Translations under genes and position numbers: made by a program | Notes under the pieces: generated by a model | Told to the model about the DNA's origin: nothing | Seen by the model: the letters and a program-made list of their open reading frames with translations, nothing else | Database searches by the model: none | Assembly (NCBI RefSeq): GCF_004379255.2 | Contig: NC_056047.1 | Location: 30,270,293-30,334,292, forward strand | Source: Salvia splendens | Taxonomy: Eukaryota; Streptophyta; Magnoliopsida; Lamiales; Lamiaceae | Length of the DNA stretch: 64,000 bases | Direction: 5' to 3' | Shown here: positions 20,119 to 30,994 of the stretch, one piece after another | Layout: the number at the start of each line of letters is the position of its first letter | How positions within the stretch are numbered: the first letter of the stretch is position 1

Positions 20119-21706
20119 CATTTTTCAGAAACGGTAAAGTACGAACGAAAAGCTGCAACTAACTAAATCTGCATTTAACGAACCACAATCTCTATCCCGT
20201 TACCTGATTCAAACGCGAACATCGAGAAAACAGAGTAATAATCCAGATTTAAACAAAACATATAAATTCGGACGTCGGAAACTGACGATTAATCGAAAAC
20301 CAACAGATCTACTTCTACTAGACGAAGTAAACAGAACACAGAAATGAAACATCAAATTCTACCCGATCAACCAACTCAGCTTCAGATCTACACGTCAAAT
20401 GCTTAATCCACTCCGGATCCAAGCAATCCGAACCAAACTACGACCAAAGACAACTCCATAAACTCCGATTCAACAAATCCACTCTGATCAATCGACAATC
20501 CAACCACGATTCTACTCCAAATCAACAGATCAAGTGCGAAAAGCAGTCATTCAAGTAAATAACTATAAACTCAGAAATAAACATCATCCATACTTCGAAA
20601 TCAACATCATCATAACGGAAAATAGAAATTGCATAAAAAGATTCAACAATACTTCAACAGTCAACAAAAGCCGAGCTTCGATCCGCGAAGACTCGGTGGA
20701 ATTTCTAGCAGAAAACTAAAGGAAATCAGTTAATTATTTTTTCGCCCTTTGTAAGGACGGTGGTACGCAACAGCTTAACCGAAAGTGAAACCCGAATCCC
20801 CCTCAATTTCCAAAACCCAAGTGTGTAGAAGTGTGTGTGAGTGAGCTGAGAGCCAAAAAGTAAAAAAAAGTCCCTTCGTAAATTGCATGCTCTCTCTTAT
20901 ATAAATGCGGAGGTGATCTTCTAGAAGCCTTCACTTGAAATCTCTATTCTGTCCTTCAGCTTAGCGATCTCCTCCGTCTGGCTATTTTTCCTTCATAATG
21001 CTCACTTTATTGCCAAATTTCCTTCGCCAGGCAATTGTCTTCTTTTCTTCCTAGATCCGGCTTCCTTCTACACGCCTGGCTTAAAAAAACCCGTTAGACC
21101 CCGCAAATGCATGAAATTAACCCCCTAACCAATGCATGAAATTAGCCTTATCATTATTCTAAATAACAAATAGTAGTATATTTTTCATTTTTCTCCCTTC
21201 TTTTCACAAATTAATACTATTAACTTATTTGCAAAAAATAATGTGTGGTTTTGTCATGCAGGGAGTGCGAATGAGTTCTGAGGCTATTATTTTACATACC
21301 ATTACTATGGCTACGAATATTCATGATGTCAGGTTGGCGGCTTTTGTTGGTGAATCGGATAAGCAAAAAGTGCAACTTTAGTTGGTTGAAGACAGGGAAG
21401 GAAACTTTACTGCTGATTATTTATCACATTATGCTTACATGGTGCACAACGGCATTCATGTGCTGGAGAATCTACCCACAAAGCTTAATATTTGGCTTCT
21501 ACATGATAAATTAGGCGTTTCTTATATTCGTTAATTTTTTGGGGGGCTTTACCCGATTTTTTTGTGTTGAATAGGTAATCTTTCTAAGAGAAAGTTTACC
21601 TTTAAAAAGATTACCTACTATTTTTTTAATGTGTACATAATGATTTTATTTTACTATATTTTGTTCCAATTTGCAATTTATTTTCATTATTTTAAAATAC
21701 GTAAGG
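20119..21706. other. Unidentified repeat-like DNA with an exon-like stretch
   Basis: Continuation of the sequence interrupted by the gypsy insertion. To 21130 it is non-coding and A/C-rich, and includes a direct repeat of AATGCATGAAATTA near 21108 and 21131. At 21259-21515, after a splice-acceptor-like TTTGTCATGCAG, there is a coding-like stretch broken by a stop, which reads best in a frame beginning SSEAIILHTITMATN. I do not recognise it. It may be an exon fragment captured by the Helitron whose 3' end follows. Confidence 0.35.
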
Positions 21707-21735
21707 CCTGTGCATATCACGGGGGTTAACACTAG
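21707..21735 (+). mobile_element. Helitron-like 3' terminus
   Basis: CCTGTG-catat-CACGGG (21707-21723) can form a 6-bp hairpin with one G-T pair. Eight bases later the sequence ends CTAG, followed by T. A short GC hairpin about ten bases before CTRR, inserted before T, is the signature of a Helitron 3' end. I could not locate a TC 5' end, so element length is unknown. The same terminus is in the second copy at about 59625-59653. Confidence 0.6.
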
Positions 21736-22000
21736 TTAAAAGAAAAAGGAAAGTTTTTGTTTAAGTGTTTGTAATATTGAATGGTGACACTATTTATTCG
21801 TTGAATTTACGAAGCGAGTAAGATGTGTTACATTATATATATCGATTAGGTAAGATGGCATAATAAAACATGATATTTGGTAATCTAGATAAAAAGTTTA
21901 CAACAAAAAATTCATTCCATCCACGAAAAATTATCTCATTTGCCATTTTTGGAGTGTCCGCAAAAAATAGTCTCATTTTATAAATTGAAACTTTCTCTCA

Positions 22001-23806
22001 GGGCATCAGCATTGGGGCGCCCTAAGGCGCGCCCTATGCACCGCCACGTCAGCATTTTATCCTCCTACCCTTTCACATGCAGTGGGGCGCCCTATAAGCC
22101 GCCATAAGGGGCGCCCTAAGCATTTTATTTTATTTGAATATTTAAATAAATACAAAAATTGGGAAAAACCTTCATTTCATTTATAAAATTAATACATTAC
22201 AATACGAATTAAAAAAAACGCAAACTCAGCAACGACTGTTACGGGCCCACACTTCTTCCATCATGTCGTTCATGAGCTGCATGGTCTTGTTGATTGCGCA
22301 TTGAGGCCTGTCTAGATAGAACCTCATTGAAGCCCGTCGGTAATCCTCGAGCGGGGGCGCGGTCGCCGTGCTGGAGGAGCTAGATGCACCTTCATCATCG
22401 GTCCAATCGGTGATGCTCCTACCTTCATGTTCGACTATCATGTTGTGCAAGATAATGCATGAATACATGACATCGGCGAGGACTTCCTTGAACCAGAGAC
22501 GCGCCGGCCCTTTCACTATTGCCCACCGTGATCGGAACACACCAAATGCCCGCTCCACATCCTTCCGCGCCGCCTCCTGCTTTTGCCCAAATAAAACTCT
22601 TTTCTCACCGATTGGGCAGCTGATCGTCTTCAACAAAACAGGCCACCTTGGGTATATGCCATCAGCCAAGTAGTACCCCATGTGGTATTGGCGCCTGTTG
22701 GCAGTGAACTCGATGGTCGGGCCGTTGCCATTGCATTGTTCAGTGAAGAGGGTGGATGAGTTGAGGATGTTGATGTCGTTGTTCGACCCGGCTACACCGA
22801 AGTACGCATGCCAGATCCAGAGCCAGATGGTCAGCGACGGCTTCGAGGATCATCGTCGGGTGGCTGCCCTTGTATCCACTAGTAAATTGGCCTCTCCACG
22901 TCGTCGGACAATTCTTCCACTCCCAGTGCATACAGTCGATGCTCCCTAGCATCCCAGGAAAGCCGTGCGCCGTCTCGTGCATCTTCATCAGGCCCTGGCA
23001 ATCTACAGCAGTCGGCTTTCGCAAATATGTGTCGTTGTAAGCCTCCACAACTCCCCTACAAAATCTCTTCAGGCACTCACGGCCTGTTGTCTCTCCGACG
23101 TGGAGGTACTCGTCAAACATGTCCGACGTGGTACCGTAGGCCAACTGACGGAGTGCAACCGTGCACTTCTGCAACGGCGTAAGTCGGGGTCTACCGATGT
23201 CATCTTCCCGATACTAGAAGTATTCATCACGTGACTCCAACGTCCGGACAATGCTGAGAAAATGGTAACGAGGCATTCTAAACCGGCGGTGAAAAACAGT
23301 CGGGCCCCACCGTGGTTGCTCGGCAAAATAGTCTGCAACTAGACGTTCGTGAGCCGCGGCGTGTTCGCGGAGGACAAACGTCCGACGTCGAATAGGCCTG
23401 GGGATCTGCTCCGCCGCCGCCGCCTCCTCGCGCTGCATTTCAGCTAAGCACTCTGCCATTGCGTCTTGAATGGTTGCATTAAGGCTTTAGTCAAGGTCGG
23501 ACTACCGCCCTCCGTGGAACTCCGGTCGTCGTCGTGGTTCATTTTGGTTTGTGAGAGATGGAGAAATGTGAGAGATGAGAGAAATGAGAGATGCGAGAAA
23601 TGTTCGTATGAAAAATAGAATGATAAACGAGGTTTAATAAATAGACAAAATTCAAAAAAAAAAATAAAAACGCGTTGCATCGTCCGCTCCATCGTCCGCG
23701 TCGCCCACAGTGGGCGGACAATGCCATATCGTCCGCGCTTCCTCCGCGGACTATCTGTCGGGCGAGGACGATGCATCGTCCATCGTCCGCCCCACTGTGG
23801 GTGCCC
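22001..23806 (-). mobile_element. PIF/Harbinger transposon, copy 1
   Basis: 1,806 bp bounded by GGGCATCAGCATTGGGGCG and CCCCACTGTGGGTGCCC (inverted-repeat ends), with the 3-bp duplication TCA at 21998-22000 and 23807-23809. It contains a minus-strand transposase pseudogene. GC-rich terminal regions contrast with the AT-rich surroundings. Confidence 0.88.
22226..23459 (-). pseudogene. Harbinger DDE transposase, lightly broken
   Basis: Reads from ATG 23459 (MAECLAEMQREEA) through the helical N-terminal region to the DDE_4 nuclease. GSIDCMHWEW carries the first catalytic Asp, and the ARKDVERAFGVF block carries the Glu. Damage is slight: an in-frame TAG at 23214-23216 and a 1-base insertion near 22825, which separates the frame carrying ILEAVADH from the frame carrying MGYYLADGIYPRWP. 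The second copy at 60158-61384 lacks the 22825 insertion but has other indels, so some lesions may be assembly errors. The stop TAG is present in both copies, although copy 2 bypasses it in another frame. Confidence 0.88.
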
Positions 23807-23809
23807 TCA

Positions 23810-24536
23810 TACTTTATCCACTTTTCTCATTCCCACTCTTTCTTACTTTTTTCTCATTCCCTCTCATACATTATCTACTTTTTCTTATTCTCTCTCACTT
23901 TACAAATTTCTCATTAAAATTCGTATCATTTACAAATGAGATTATGAGACTATTTTTTGTAGACTAAGGGAGCACTAATAAATTGAACTTAATATGTCTC
24001 CAATGTTTAATCATTATATAATGCCATCCCAATCATTCTATAAAATGTGTTTAACCTCTAAATCTTTGTCCCACATCAATTTGATGATGATCCTATCTAA
24101 TCCACGTAAAAGGGATAACTATCCCCATTATGAAGCTTGTAAAAGGTTGAGTGGCACATTTCTAATCAAATGTATTTGAACAGCAATGTAAAAGAATACA
24201 TTAGACATGTTGGGTTGATCTATTCAGACTAATTACATGATTCACATCTAAACGTGCATAGAATAGATTGGATGCTATGAATAACAAATAGGAACACATA
24301 CAATCACAGATTCAATTAATAAATATATAGATAATACATTATATGAAAGGTAGGAATTCAAATTATGGAATTCGATCACCTTTCGAATATGATTGGATAT
24401 GGTAAAATTCTACCATGAGAGAACATCTCGTTTATAAGAGCATCTTCAACCAATTTGACTAAACTCATACTCATTTGAATGTAAATGTCATATCAAATAT
24501 AATTTTACTCCAACCATTTACACTAAACTCAAACTT
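23810..24536. other. Intergenic AT-rich DNA
   Basis: No gene supported. About 24441-24545 is a ~100-bp repeat (AGCATCTTCAACCA...ACTAAACTCAAACTTAAAA) whose relative, in the same orientation, lies at 27909-28015 on the other side of the SET gene. Confidence 0.5.
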
Positions 24537-24650
24537 AAAAACACTTCATTTTACAGATCACTTAAGATTTGTAATATATTTATTAATTTGAACAAAACAC
24601 TTCATTTTACAGATGACTTAAGATTTGTAATATATTTATTAATTTGAACA
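24537..24650. repeat. 2 x 57-bp tandem repeat
   Basis: Two units of 57 bp (24537-24593, 24594-24650) beginning AAAACACTTCATTTTACAG and differing by one base (GATCACTT versus GATGACTT). Also present in the copy after the gap. Confidence 0.9.
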
Positions 24651-24803
24651 TAGAAAATGGATGAAGACAAGTACCACTCGCCTTGTTTCGTCTATGTTTT
24701 CGTAAAATGGAATATACAATTGTTCTTTCTAGTTTCCTCTGCAACTCTTTATTGTTGTCACTGCTCTCCTCTGTCTGAATTCGCTAGAATGAACCCTTAT
24801 AAT

Positions 24804-25436
24804 TAGGGATGTCAGTACAGCCCGTAAATCATAGGCTAGCTTGAATAGCCCGCCAAATTTATAGGATTAAGGTTAAAATTTTCTAATCCGATCAGCCCGC
24901 ATCCTGTTAGAGTCGGACCCGGAAATCTGATAAAATTTCTATTGTTCTCTTTGCTTGACTCCTAATTCGGTACTTTATTGGTTATTTTTATAACACAAAT
25001 AACTAAAAAAATAATTTTTATTTTTATATTAATTTTTTATTAATATAATAATAGATAAATAAATTAAAAACTTCAAATTCACTATAAATTATATAAATTT
25101 CTAAAACATGCTTTAAAATTTATGCTTATGTATTATTTTGCAAAAATCTCAAATATTAGTATTTGATCATGTTTATGTTCGAGTTTAAGCATATACCTCA
25201 AATTTATCATGATTAAATGTTTTACATTTTATAAATATAACTAATTTCATCATTATTTATTGGATTGATCGCATGTTAACTTTATCGGTAGCAACCCGAT
25301 TAACCCATCGGGCTAGCCCGAAACCCGAGCTTTTAGGGTTATGGTTGAACTTTTATAACCTGAAAAAAAACACAATCCGATTAGTCCGCACCCAATTGAC
25401 CCGCTACCCGATGGGCCGACTCGATTAACATCCCTA
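24804..25436. mobile_element. hAT-like MITE upstream of the SET gene
   Basis: 633 bp, starting TAGGGATGT and ending ACATCCCTA, flanked by a perfect 8-bp duplication CTTATAAT (24796-24803, 25437-25444). Internal AGCCCGC/GGGCTAGCCCG motifs near both ends extend the imperfect inverted repeat. No coding sequence. It lies about 480 bp upstream of the SET gene start codon. Confidence 0.88.
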
Positions 25437-25725
25437 CTTATAATGTGTTTTTTGATACGATTTCATTATTTGTTGGATTTATTTTTATGTTAATTTTTTT
25501 TCTTTTTCTTTTTCATTATTTAATTAATCTTGAGTTTTAATTATTAATAAAAAAATATTAAGAATATTCCAGTCTTTTATCACTGTAAAACCTGGAGTTT
25601 TAACAGTACTTAACTATCATTATAAATATTTTTTGCTTTTTATTTAAAATTTGCTACTCCTACTAAATAGGAAGAAAACGAACTATACCGGAAACTATGG
25701 CGCGTATGGAAGTAACAAGTTTAAC

Positions 25726-25737
25726 TATATATAAATA
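25726..25737 (+). promoter_or_regulatory. TATA box of the SET gene
   Basis: TATATATAAATA about 180 bp before the ATG, which places a start of transcription near 25760 and leaves a ~150-nt leader. Conserved in the copy after the gap (about 63661). Confidence 0.65.
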
Positions 25738-25917
25738 GACGTTACAAAACAATACCAGTGACAAGCAATTAAAAAAGGATGCTACTTTCAAATAATTAAA
25801 AAAGTATAATTGCTCTCAAATTCGACCGTTACATTCACTCAGATTCAACCTTCATCTCTACAAACTGCAGTAAAATCGCACAAACACTTCTTCCAAAGCA
25901 ATCAATCACAAAAAAAA

Positions 25918-27561
25918 ATGAGAGAAACAGAAATATCAAACGCGGAAGCAATTGAATTAGCAGCAGAAGAAGAGAAAGAAGAAGAGAGAATTCAAATTCT
26001 GAGATCCAAAGCTACAGAGCTTCTCCTCAGAGAAGAATACAAAGACTCCATCAAAACCTACTCCCAAATCATACTTCTCTGCCAAGAATCGATTTCCCCT
26101 AAATCCACCCAATCCCGTCTCTCCAATCTCCAACGAACCCTCTGCTTAGCCTTCTCCAACCGGGCTGAGGCCCGGGCCCGTCAATCGGAATTCTCCGAAG
26201 CTCTGAGAGACTGTGAGGCCGCACTGAGCATCGACAAATCCCATTTCAAAACCCTTCTCTGCAAGGGCAAAATCCTCCTGAGTTTGAATCGCTACGCCGC
26301 TGCGCTGGATTGCTTCAAGCAGGCGAATCTCGATCCATACGCCGCTGAGAATTCCGATGCGGTTAATAGGATGCTGAAGAAGTGCAAAAAGCTCGAATCT
26401 TTATCGAGATCGGGCGCATTCGACGTCTCCGATTGGGTTCTCGGCGGTTTCCGGGGGAAAACGCCGGAGCTCGCGGAGTATATAGGCGCGGTGGAGATCA
26501 GGAAGTCCGAGATCAGCGGGCGCGGCCTGTTCGCCACGAGGAACATCGAGAGCGGGACGTTGATGGTGGTGACGAGAGCTGTGGCGGTTGATCGGGCTAT
26601 AATGCCTCAAGATTCAGGGGAAAATGCACATTTAGTTATATGGAAGAACTTCATTGATAAGGTTGTGGAGACGGCCAAGAATTGTGAGTGTGTCAGCAAC
26701 TTGATTTCGTTTCTCTCTGCAGGCGATGTGCTCGAAGAAGCTCCAGGCATGGAGGTTTTCCGGCCAGAGGCAGATGTTGGAATCGGGGATTTTAGTGGGA
26801 GGGTGGATAAGGAGAGATTGCTTAGCATTTTAGATGTGAATTCAGTTCTTGAAGATGCAATTTCAGCCAAGGTTTTGGGGAGAAATGCAGATTATCAAGG
26901 AGTAGGTTTGTGGATATTGGCCTCATTCATCAATCATTCGTGTGAACCGAACGTGAGGCGGGTGCACGTGGGCGACTACATGGTGGTCCACGCGTCCCGG
27001 GATGTGAAGGCCGGGGAGGAGCTCACGATGGCCTACTTTGACGTGCTGGCGCCCCGTGAGAAACGGAGGGAGATGGCTGACAATTGGGGGTTTGTGTGTG
27101 GATGCAAGAGGTGTTTGTTTGAAGATGGTGTTTGCTTCAAGAATGAGATGAGGGAGATGGAGATGGCAATGGGGAAAGGGGTGGTGGATGTGGGGGGGTT
27201 GGTGTATAGATTGGAGGAAGGGATGAGGAGATGGATGGTGAGGGGGAGAGGGAAAGGGTATTTGAGGGCCTCATTTTGGGAGGCTTATGAGAAAGTGTTT
27301 GGATCGGAGAAGGTGATGAGGAAGTGGGGGAGGAAGATCCCGGGGCCTGAGGCTGTCGTGGATAGCATTGTGCACGCGGCTGGGAGCGACGAGAGGGTCG
27401 TGAGGGTGTTGGTGGAGGGGCTGAGGAGAGGTGGACGAGGTGGTAATGGTGTGGTGGAGATGGAGATGGAGAAGGTGATCAAGTTGGGGAGAGGGGTTTA
27501 TGGGAAGATGATGAAGAAGCAAGCTATTGGGGCATTGATTCAATTATATGGTCAGGAATGA
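25918..27561 (+). CDS. TPR and SET domain protein (lysine methyltransferase-like)
   Basis: Single-exon gene of 547 residues. I chose ATG 25918 (MRETEISNAEAIEL) because it follows an A-rich leader and opens on the TPR region; the frame is open upstream only through non-ATG codons. Three TPR-like repeats cover residues ~28-150 (FSNRAEARARQSEFSEALRDCEAAL, LLCKGKILLSLNRYAAALDCF). The SET domain begins near residue 190 with ISGRGLFATRNI and, after a long insert, has NHSCEPNV near residue 337, the GEELTMAYFD block near 371, and a post-SET Cys cluster CGCKRC near 394. These are the SAM- and lysine-channel motifs of SMYD-like SET enzymes, here without a MYND finger. Length and layout fit the Arabidopsis ATXR1/SDG35 type (from memory). 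Substrate unknown. It is the only intact host gene in the window. Its first 49 codons recur at 63853-64000. Confidence 0.93.
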   Translation: MRETEISNAEAIELAAEEEKEEERIQILRSKATELLLREEYKDSIKTYSQIILLCQESISPKSTQSRLSNLQRTLCLAFSNRAEARARQSEFSEALRDCEAALSIDKSHFKTLLCKGKILLSLNRYAAALDCFKQANLDPYAAENSDAVNRMLKKCKKLESLSRSGAFDVSDWVLGGFRGKTPELAEYIGAVEIRKSEISGRGLFATRNIESGTLMVVTRAVAVDRAIMPQDSGENAHLVIWKNFIDKVVETAKNCECVSNLISFLSAGDVLEEAPGMEVFRPEADVGIGDFSGRVDKERLLSILDVNSVLEDAISAKVLGRNADYQGVGLWILASFINHSCEPNVRRVHVGDYMVVHASRDVKAGEELTMAYFDVLAPREKRREMADNWGFVCGCKRCLFEDGVCFKNEMREMEMAMGKGVVDVGGLVYRLEEGMRRWMVRGRGKGYLRASFWEAYEKVFGSEKVMRKWGRKIPGPEAVVDSIVHAAGSDERVVRVLVEGLRRGGRGGNGVVEMEMEKVIKLGRGVYGKMMKKQAIGALIQLYGQE

Positions 27562-28102
27562 TGTTTTTTTTTTCTTTTTTGTTAGAGTTTGATTAGCTAG
27601 TGTTTTCTCTCAAGTCATCTTGAGCGATGAATTATCCTCCCTTCGGTTGATATCTTGTTGTTGAATTTAGATCTCAACTTTGGTGACATAAATTATGTTA
27701 TGGGGCTTAAGCCAAGCCTCACAATATATTTTTTTATTTCCAATTATTCTTATATAAACATTAAAGATATTTTCGAGAATTAATATAAAAAAAAACTCTT
27801 ATCTCCAAATCAAACCCCTATAGTTATGGGAAAATGACTTTTCGATTTTGAAATTTAAATAAATCGAGGCTCCCTCCAAATTACTATGGAAGATATGAAG
27901 CAAATCTAGCAAAAGCATCTCCAACCATTTATACTAAAACTTAAACTCATTTTAGTATAAGTGTTTCATCAAATATAATTTTACTTCAACTATTTACACT
28001 AAATTCAAACTTAAAAGAATATTCTCTATATTATGCTTTTTGTACTCATAAAACTTGAAAAACTTTTGGGTTTAAGTTAAACCTAAAGATAGGTAATTTT
28101 GT
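27562..28102. other. 3' flank of the SET gene and a dispersed repeat
   Basis: T-rich 3' untranslated and intergenic sequence. 27909-28015 (AGCATCTCCAACCATTTATACT... and ATCAAATATAATTTTACTTC) is a diverged relative of 24441-24545. No gene. Confidence 0.5.
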
Positions 28103-29520
28103 GACAACCCGGTATGGGGAGAGACCTACTTCCGTCGCCGTTTCCGCATGCGGAAACGGCTATTTATGCACATCGCAAATACGTTGGCAGCCCAGGAAGA
28201 GTTCTTCCAAGAAGGGTTCGACGCCGTTGGCCGTCCCAGTCACACGACGCGGCAGAAATGTACTGCAACAATCCGTCAGCTTGCTACTGAACAAACGACG
28301 GATGTGTTCGACAAATACCTGCACATTGGGGAAAGCAATGGGAGAATGTGTCTGATAAACTTCTGCAAAGGCGTCTGGGTAGCCTTCACCGACGAATTTC
28401 TCCGGAGGCCAAGCACAGTAGATTGTCAGTTTTTGCTCCGACTTGACGAAGAAGTGCACGGATTCCCCGGGGATGCTTGGCAGCGTCGATTGCATACATT
28501 GGTAGTGAAAGAATTGCCCTATGGCGTGGAGGGGGTCATACACGAGCGGCCACAAAGGCACCTACCCCACTGTTATACTCGAGGCTATTGCCGACTTCCG
28601 GCTATGGATTTGGCATGCGTATTTCTGGGTCCCCGGATCGAACAACGACGTCAACGTGCTCAACCAATCTGACCTCTTCACCGAAGTTTTGAATGGTAAA
28701 GCGCCGGCCATCAACTTCATCACTAACAACCGGTAGTATAAAATGGGGTACTATCTTGCCGACGGCATCTACCCGAAGTGGCCAACCTTCGTGAAGACGT
28801 TCAACACGCCGGTGAACGAAAAATAGGCTCTTTTTGCCCAGAAGCAAGAGGCTGCTCGCAAGGATGTGGAGAGAGCGTTCGGGGTTCTCCAAGCTCTCTT
28901 CAACATTATCAAAGCCCGGCTCGTACGTGGATTATGGAGAATATGGTCGACATCATGTATACGTGTATAACCTTGCACAACATGATTGTTGCCGACGAAG
29001 TACCTGGGGTGGGAAATTGGTTCGACCCTGAAACCCCGGGAAGCTCTACCGCAAGTAGTCCGCCTCGCAGTGGAGTGCATCCGTCTATGCAAGATCGGTT
29101 GTCTATTCGGGCAAGGACACGTGATTCTACCGCCCACGCCCAACTCCAAGATGATCTAATGGAGCACATTTGGGCAAAATTTGGCAACCAGTAGAGTGCG
29201 CAGAAGAAATTAAATTATATATTTTTAATATTTTTTAGGATTTTAATTATATGTTTTTTAAATTTTTTTAGAATTTTAAGTTGTAATTTTATTTTATTTT
29301 ATTTAATGAAGTGTGTTTTTATTAATTGAATTTGTTGGAAATAAAAATAAAAAATGAAATTGAATGAATAGTTAAGGGATGAGATAGTTAAGAGACGGTT
29401 AAAAGATGTAGGGTTGCATGTTGTATCTTAGTTAACAGATGAGATGAAAAGTACAGTGAGACCCATAAATAGTGAAGAGATGAGACGATTAAGAGACGGA
29501 TAAGAAAGTTGCGGATGACC
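28103..29520 (+). pseudogene. 5'-truncated PIF/Harbinger with transposase remnant
   Basis: Plus-strand transposase fragments run from ETYFRRRFRMRKRLFMHIA (about 28118) through IRQLATEQTTDVFDKYLHIGES, SGHKGTYPTVILEAIADFRLWIWHAYF and GYYLADGIYPKWP to RKDVERAFGVLQ (about 28870) and a C-terminal tail ending near 29190. Frameshifts and stops (for example TAG 28734-28736) break it. The right end GTTGCGGATGACC at 29520 followed by TAA looks like a Harbinger terminus with TSD, but no matching left end exists, so the element was truncated near 28103. It is closer to the 4432-6635 element than to 22001-23806. Confidence 0.82.
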
Positions 29521-29890
29521 TAATAAAACACAAAAGATTGGATTTCAAGTAAGAAAAGATAAAAAATAGCACAAAAAAAAATACTAGTAAATAAACTTTA
29601 AGGCTTAAAGCTAGCCAAGAATCTTGGGTAGTCAAACAAAAGGCAATCTTCACACAGTGATCCTAATCCACTTCCCCAAACATCTCAATGACGTCGCTTC
29701 CACGTTCACCCCACCCCATCTTAACTCGTGGGTCACTTTCAATACCACCATCAGAAAAAATACACGGATCTCAATGTGCGCTCCAAAGAGAACTGCTGGA
29801 AATTTGTCGCAAAACAAATGCGGCTCGTGTTGGCCGAGAAGACATTTTCTTGGAGCTGATGCAACTTTACTGCCAATTCTGCCCTCATTA

Positions 29891-30758
29891 GAGTGTCCAC
29901 AATAGTGACCTTTTGTGGCCCGCCCACCAATTGTGGCTCTCATGTGGCATTTGTAATGACAAATGTAAAAAAGTCAATACAAATTCAAAGGGCCACCAAA
30001 TGTAGCCCTCTAAAATGTTAATTTTTTTTTTGCTTTTTTTTAATGTTATTTTTTAATTTAATTTAATGTTATTAAATTTTAGTAGATTAATAATTTGGAT
30101 AATAAAAATAATTTAATAAAGAGAGAAGTAGAGACAAATTTTCGTCGTACTATTAATAGGGGAAAAATCTACAACGAAAATATTTTAAAAACACAACATA
30201 ATAATAAAAAGATAAAAAACGCCACCGCTTCCTACTCGGTGGCGTCATCGGAATCCGGCACATCTTCTTCACCTCCTCCACCGCCGCCGACACCGGCCCC
30301 ACTGCCGCTAGCTTCGCCCGTCTCCGGCCCATCGGAGAAGCCCAACTTCGACCTCAATCTAAGAATGAGGTCGTAATACATCTTCTTGGTGATAAGGTCC
30401 GTCGACTTCTCGTACAAGGACAAGTTATCTTGAAGTTGCTTCATCATCTGCACCTCCAGTGTATGGATTGGAAGAGTAAAATGAAAGGATTGGAAGTGTA
30501 TAAAGAAGCGAAAAAATGAAAATGGAAGTATATATTTATAAAAAAATTTCAAAATTAAAAAAAAAAATCAAAATTTCGCGGCCGCGCCGCGATTCGCGGC
30601 CTTTGCAATGGGAGGGCCGCGGCTCACACGGCTCAGCCGCGTGAAGGCCGCGGCCGCGGCTGAGCCACGTCTCTCGCCTCTGGGCCGCGCCTCTCGGCCT
30701 TTGCAATGGGGGGCCGCGTGCTGAGCCGCGGGCCGCGGCTCCCCCATTGTGGACACCC
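29891..30758. mobile_element. Non-autonomous Harbinger in methyltransferase exon 1
   Basis: 868 bp starting GAGTGTCCACAATAGTG and ending CCCCCATTGTGGACACCC, with TTA duplicated at 29888-29890 and 30759-30761. Removing it rejoins a leader-like exon. A minus-strand frame (30552-30232, about 106 residues, EVQMMKQLQDNLSLYEKST then a Gly/Glu-rich tail) may be the C-terminus of a second Harbinger ORF; this is tentative. The right third (30580-30750) is extremely GC-rich with repeated GGCCTTTGCAATGGG. Confidence 0.85.
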
Positions 30759-30994
30759 TTAGCCTCGGAAAAAGATTCAAAGGCATGATTCTTAATTTCC
30801 ATTACAAAAAAAATCTAATCTTGATAATAAATACTGTAGTATATTAGTTGATTGTTGTTGGTATGGATTTGATCCATTTTATTACTGTGTTGAATTAAGT
30901 CAGTGTTGAATAGCATTCATCCTCCAAGACCAGATTGGTACGAGGAGTTTTACACATCGGCTATGGATAAAACAATGAGATCTTATGAAGCAGA

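Noticed and set aside
25810..25917. Upstream extension of the SET reading frame
   Set aside because: Begins only with non-ATG codons in leader sequence after the TATA box; ATG 25918 is the natural start.
27271..27543. Minus-strand frames opposite the SET gene 3' end
   Set aside because: Shadow frames of the GC-biased coding strand (His/Pro/Leu-rich), no independent support.
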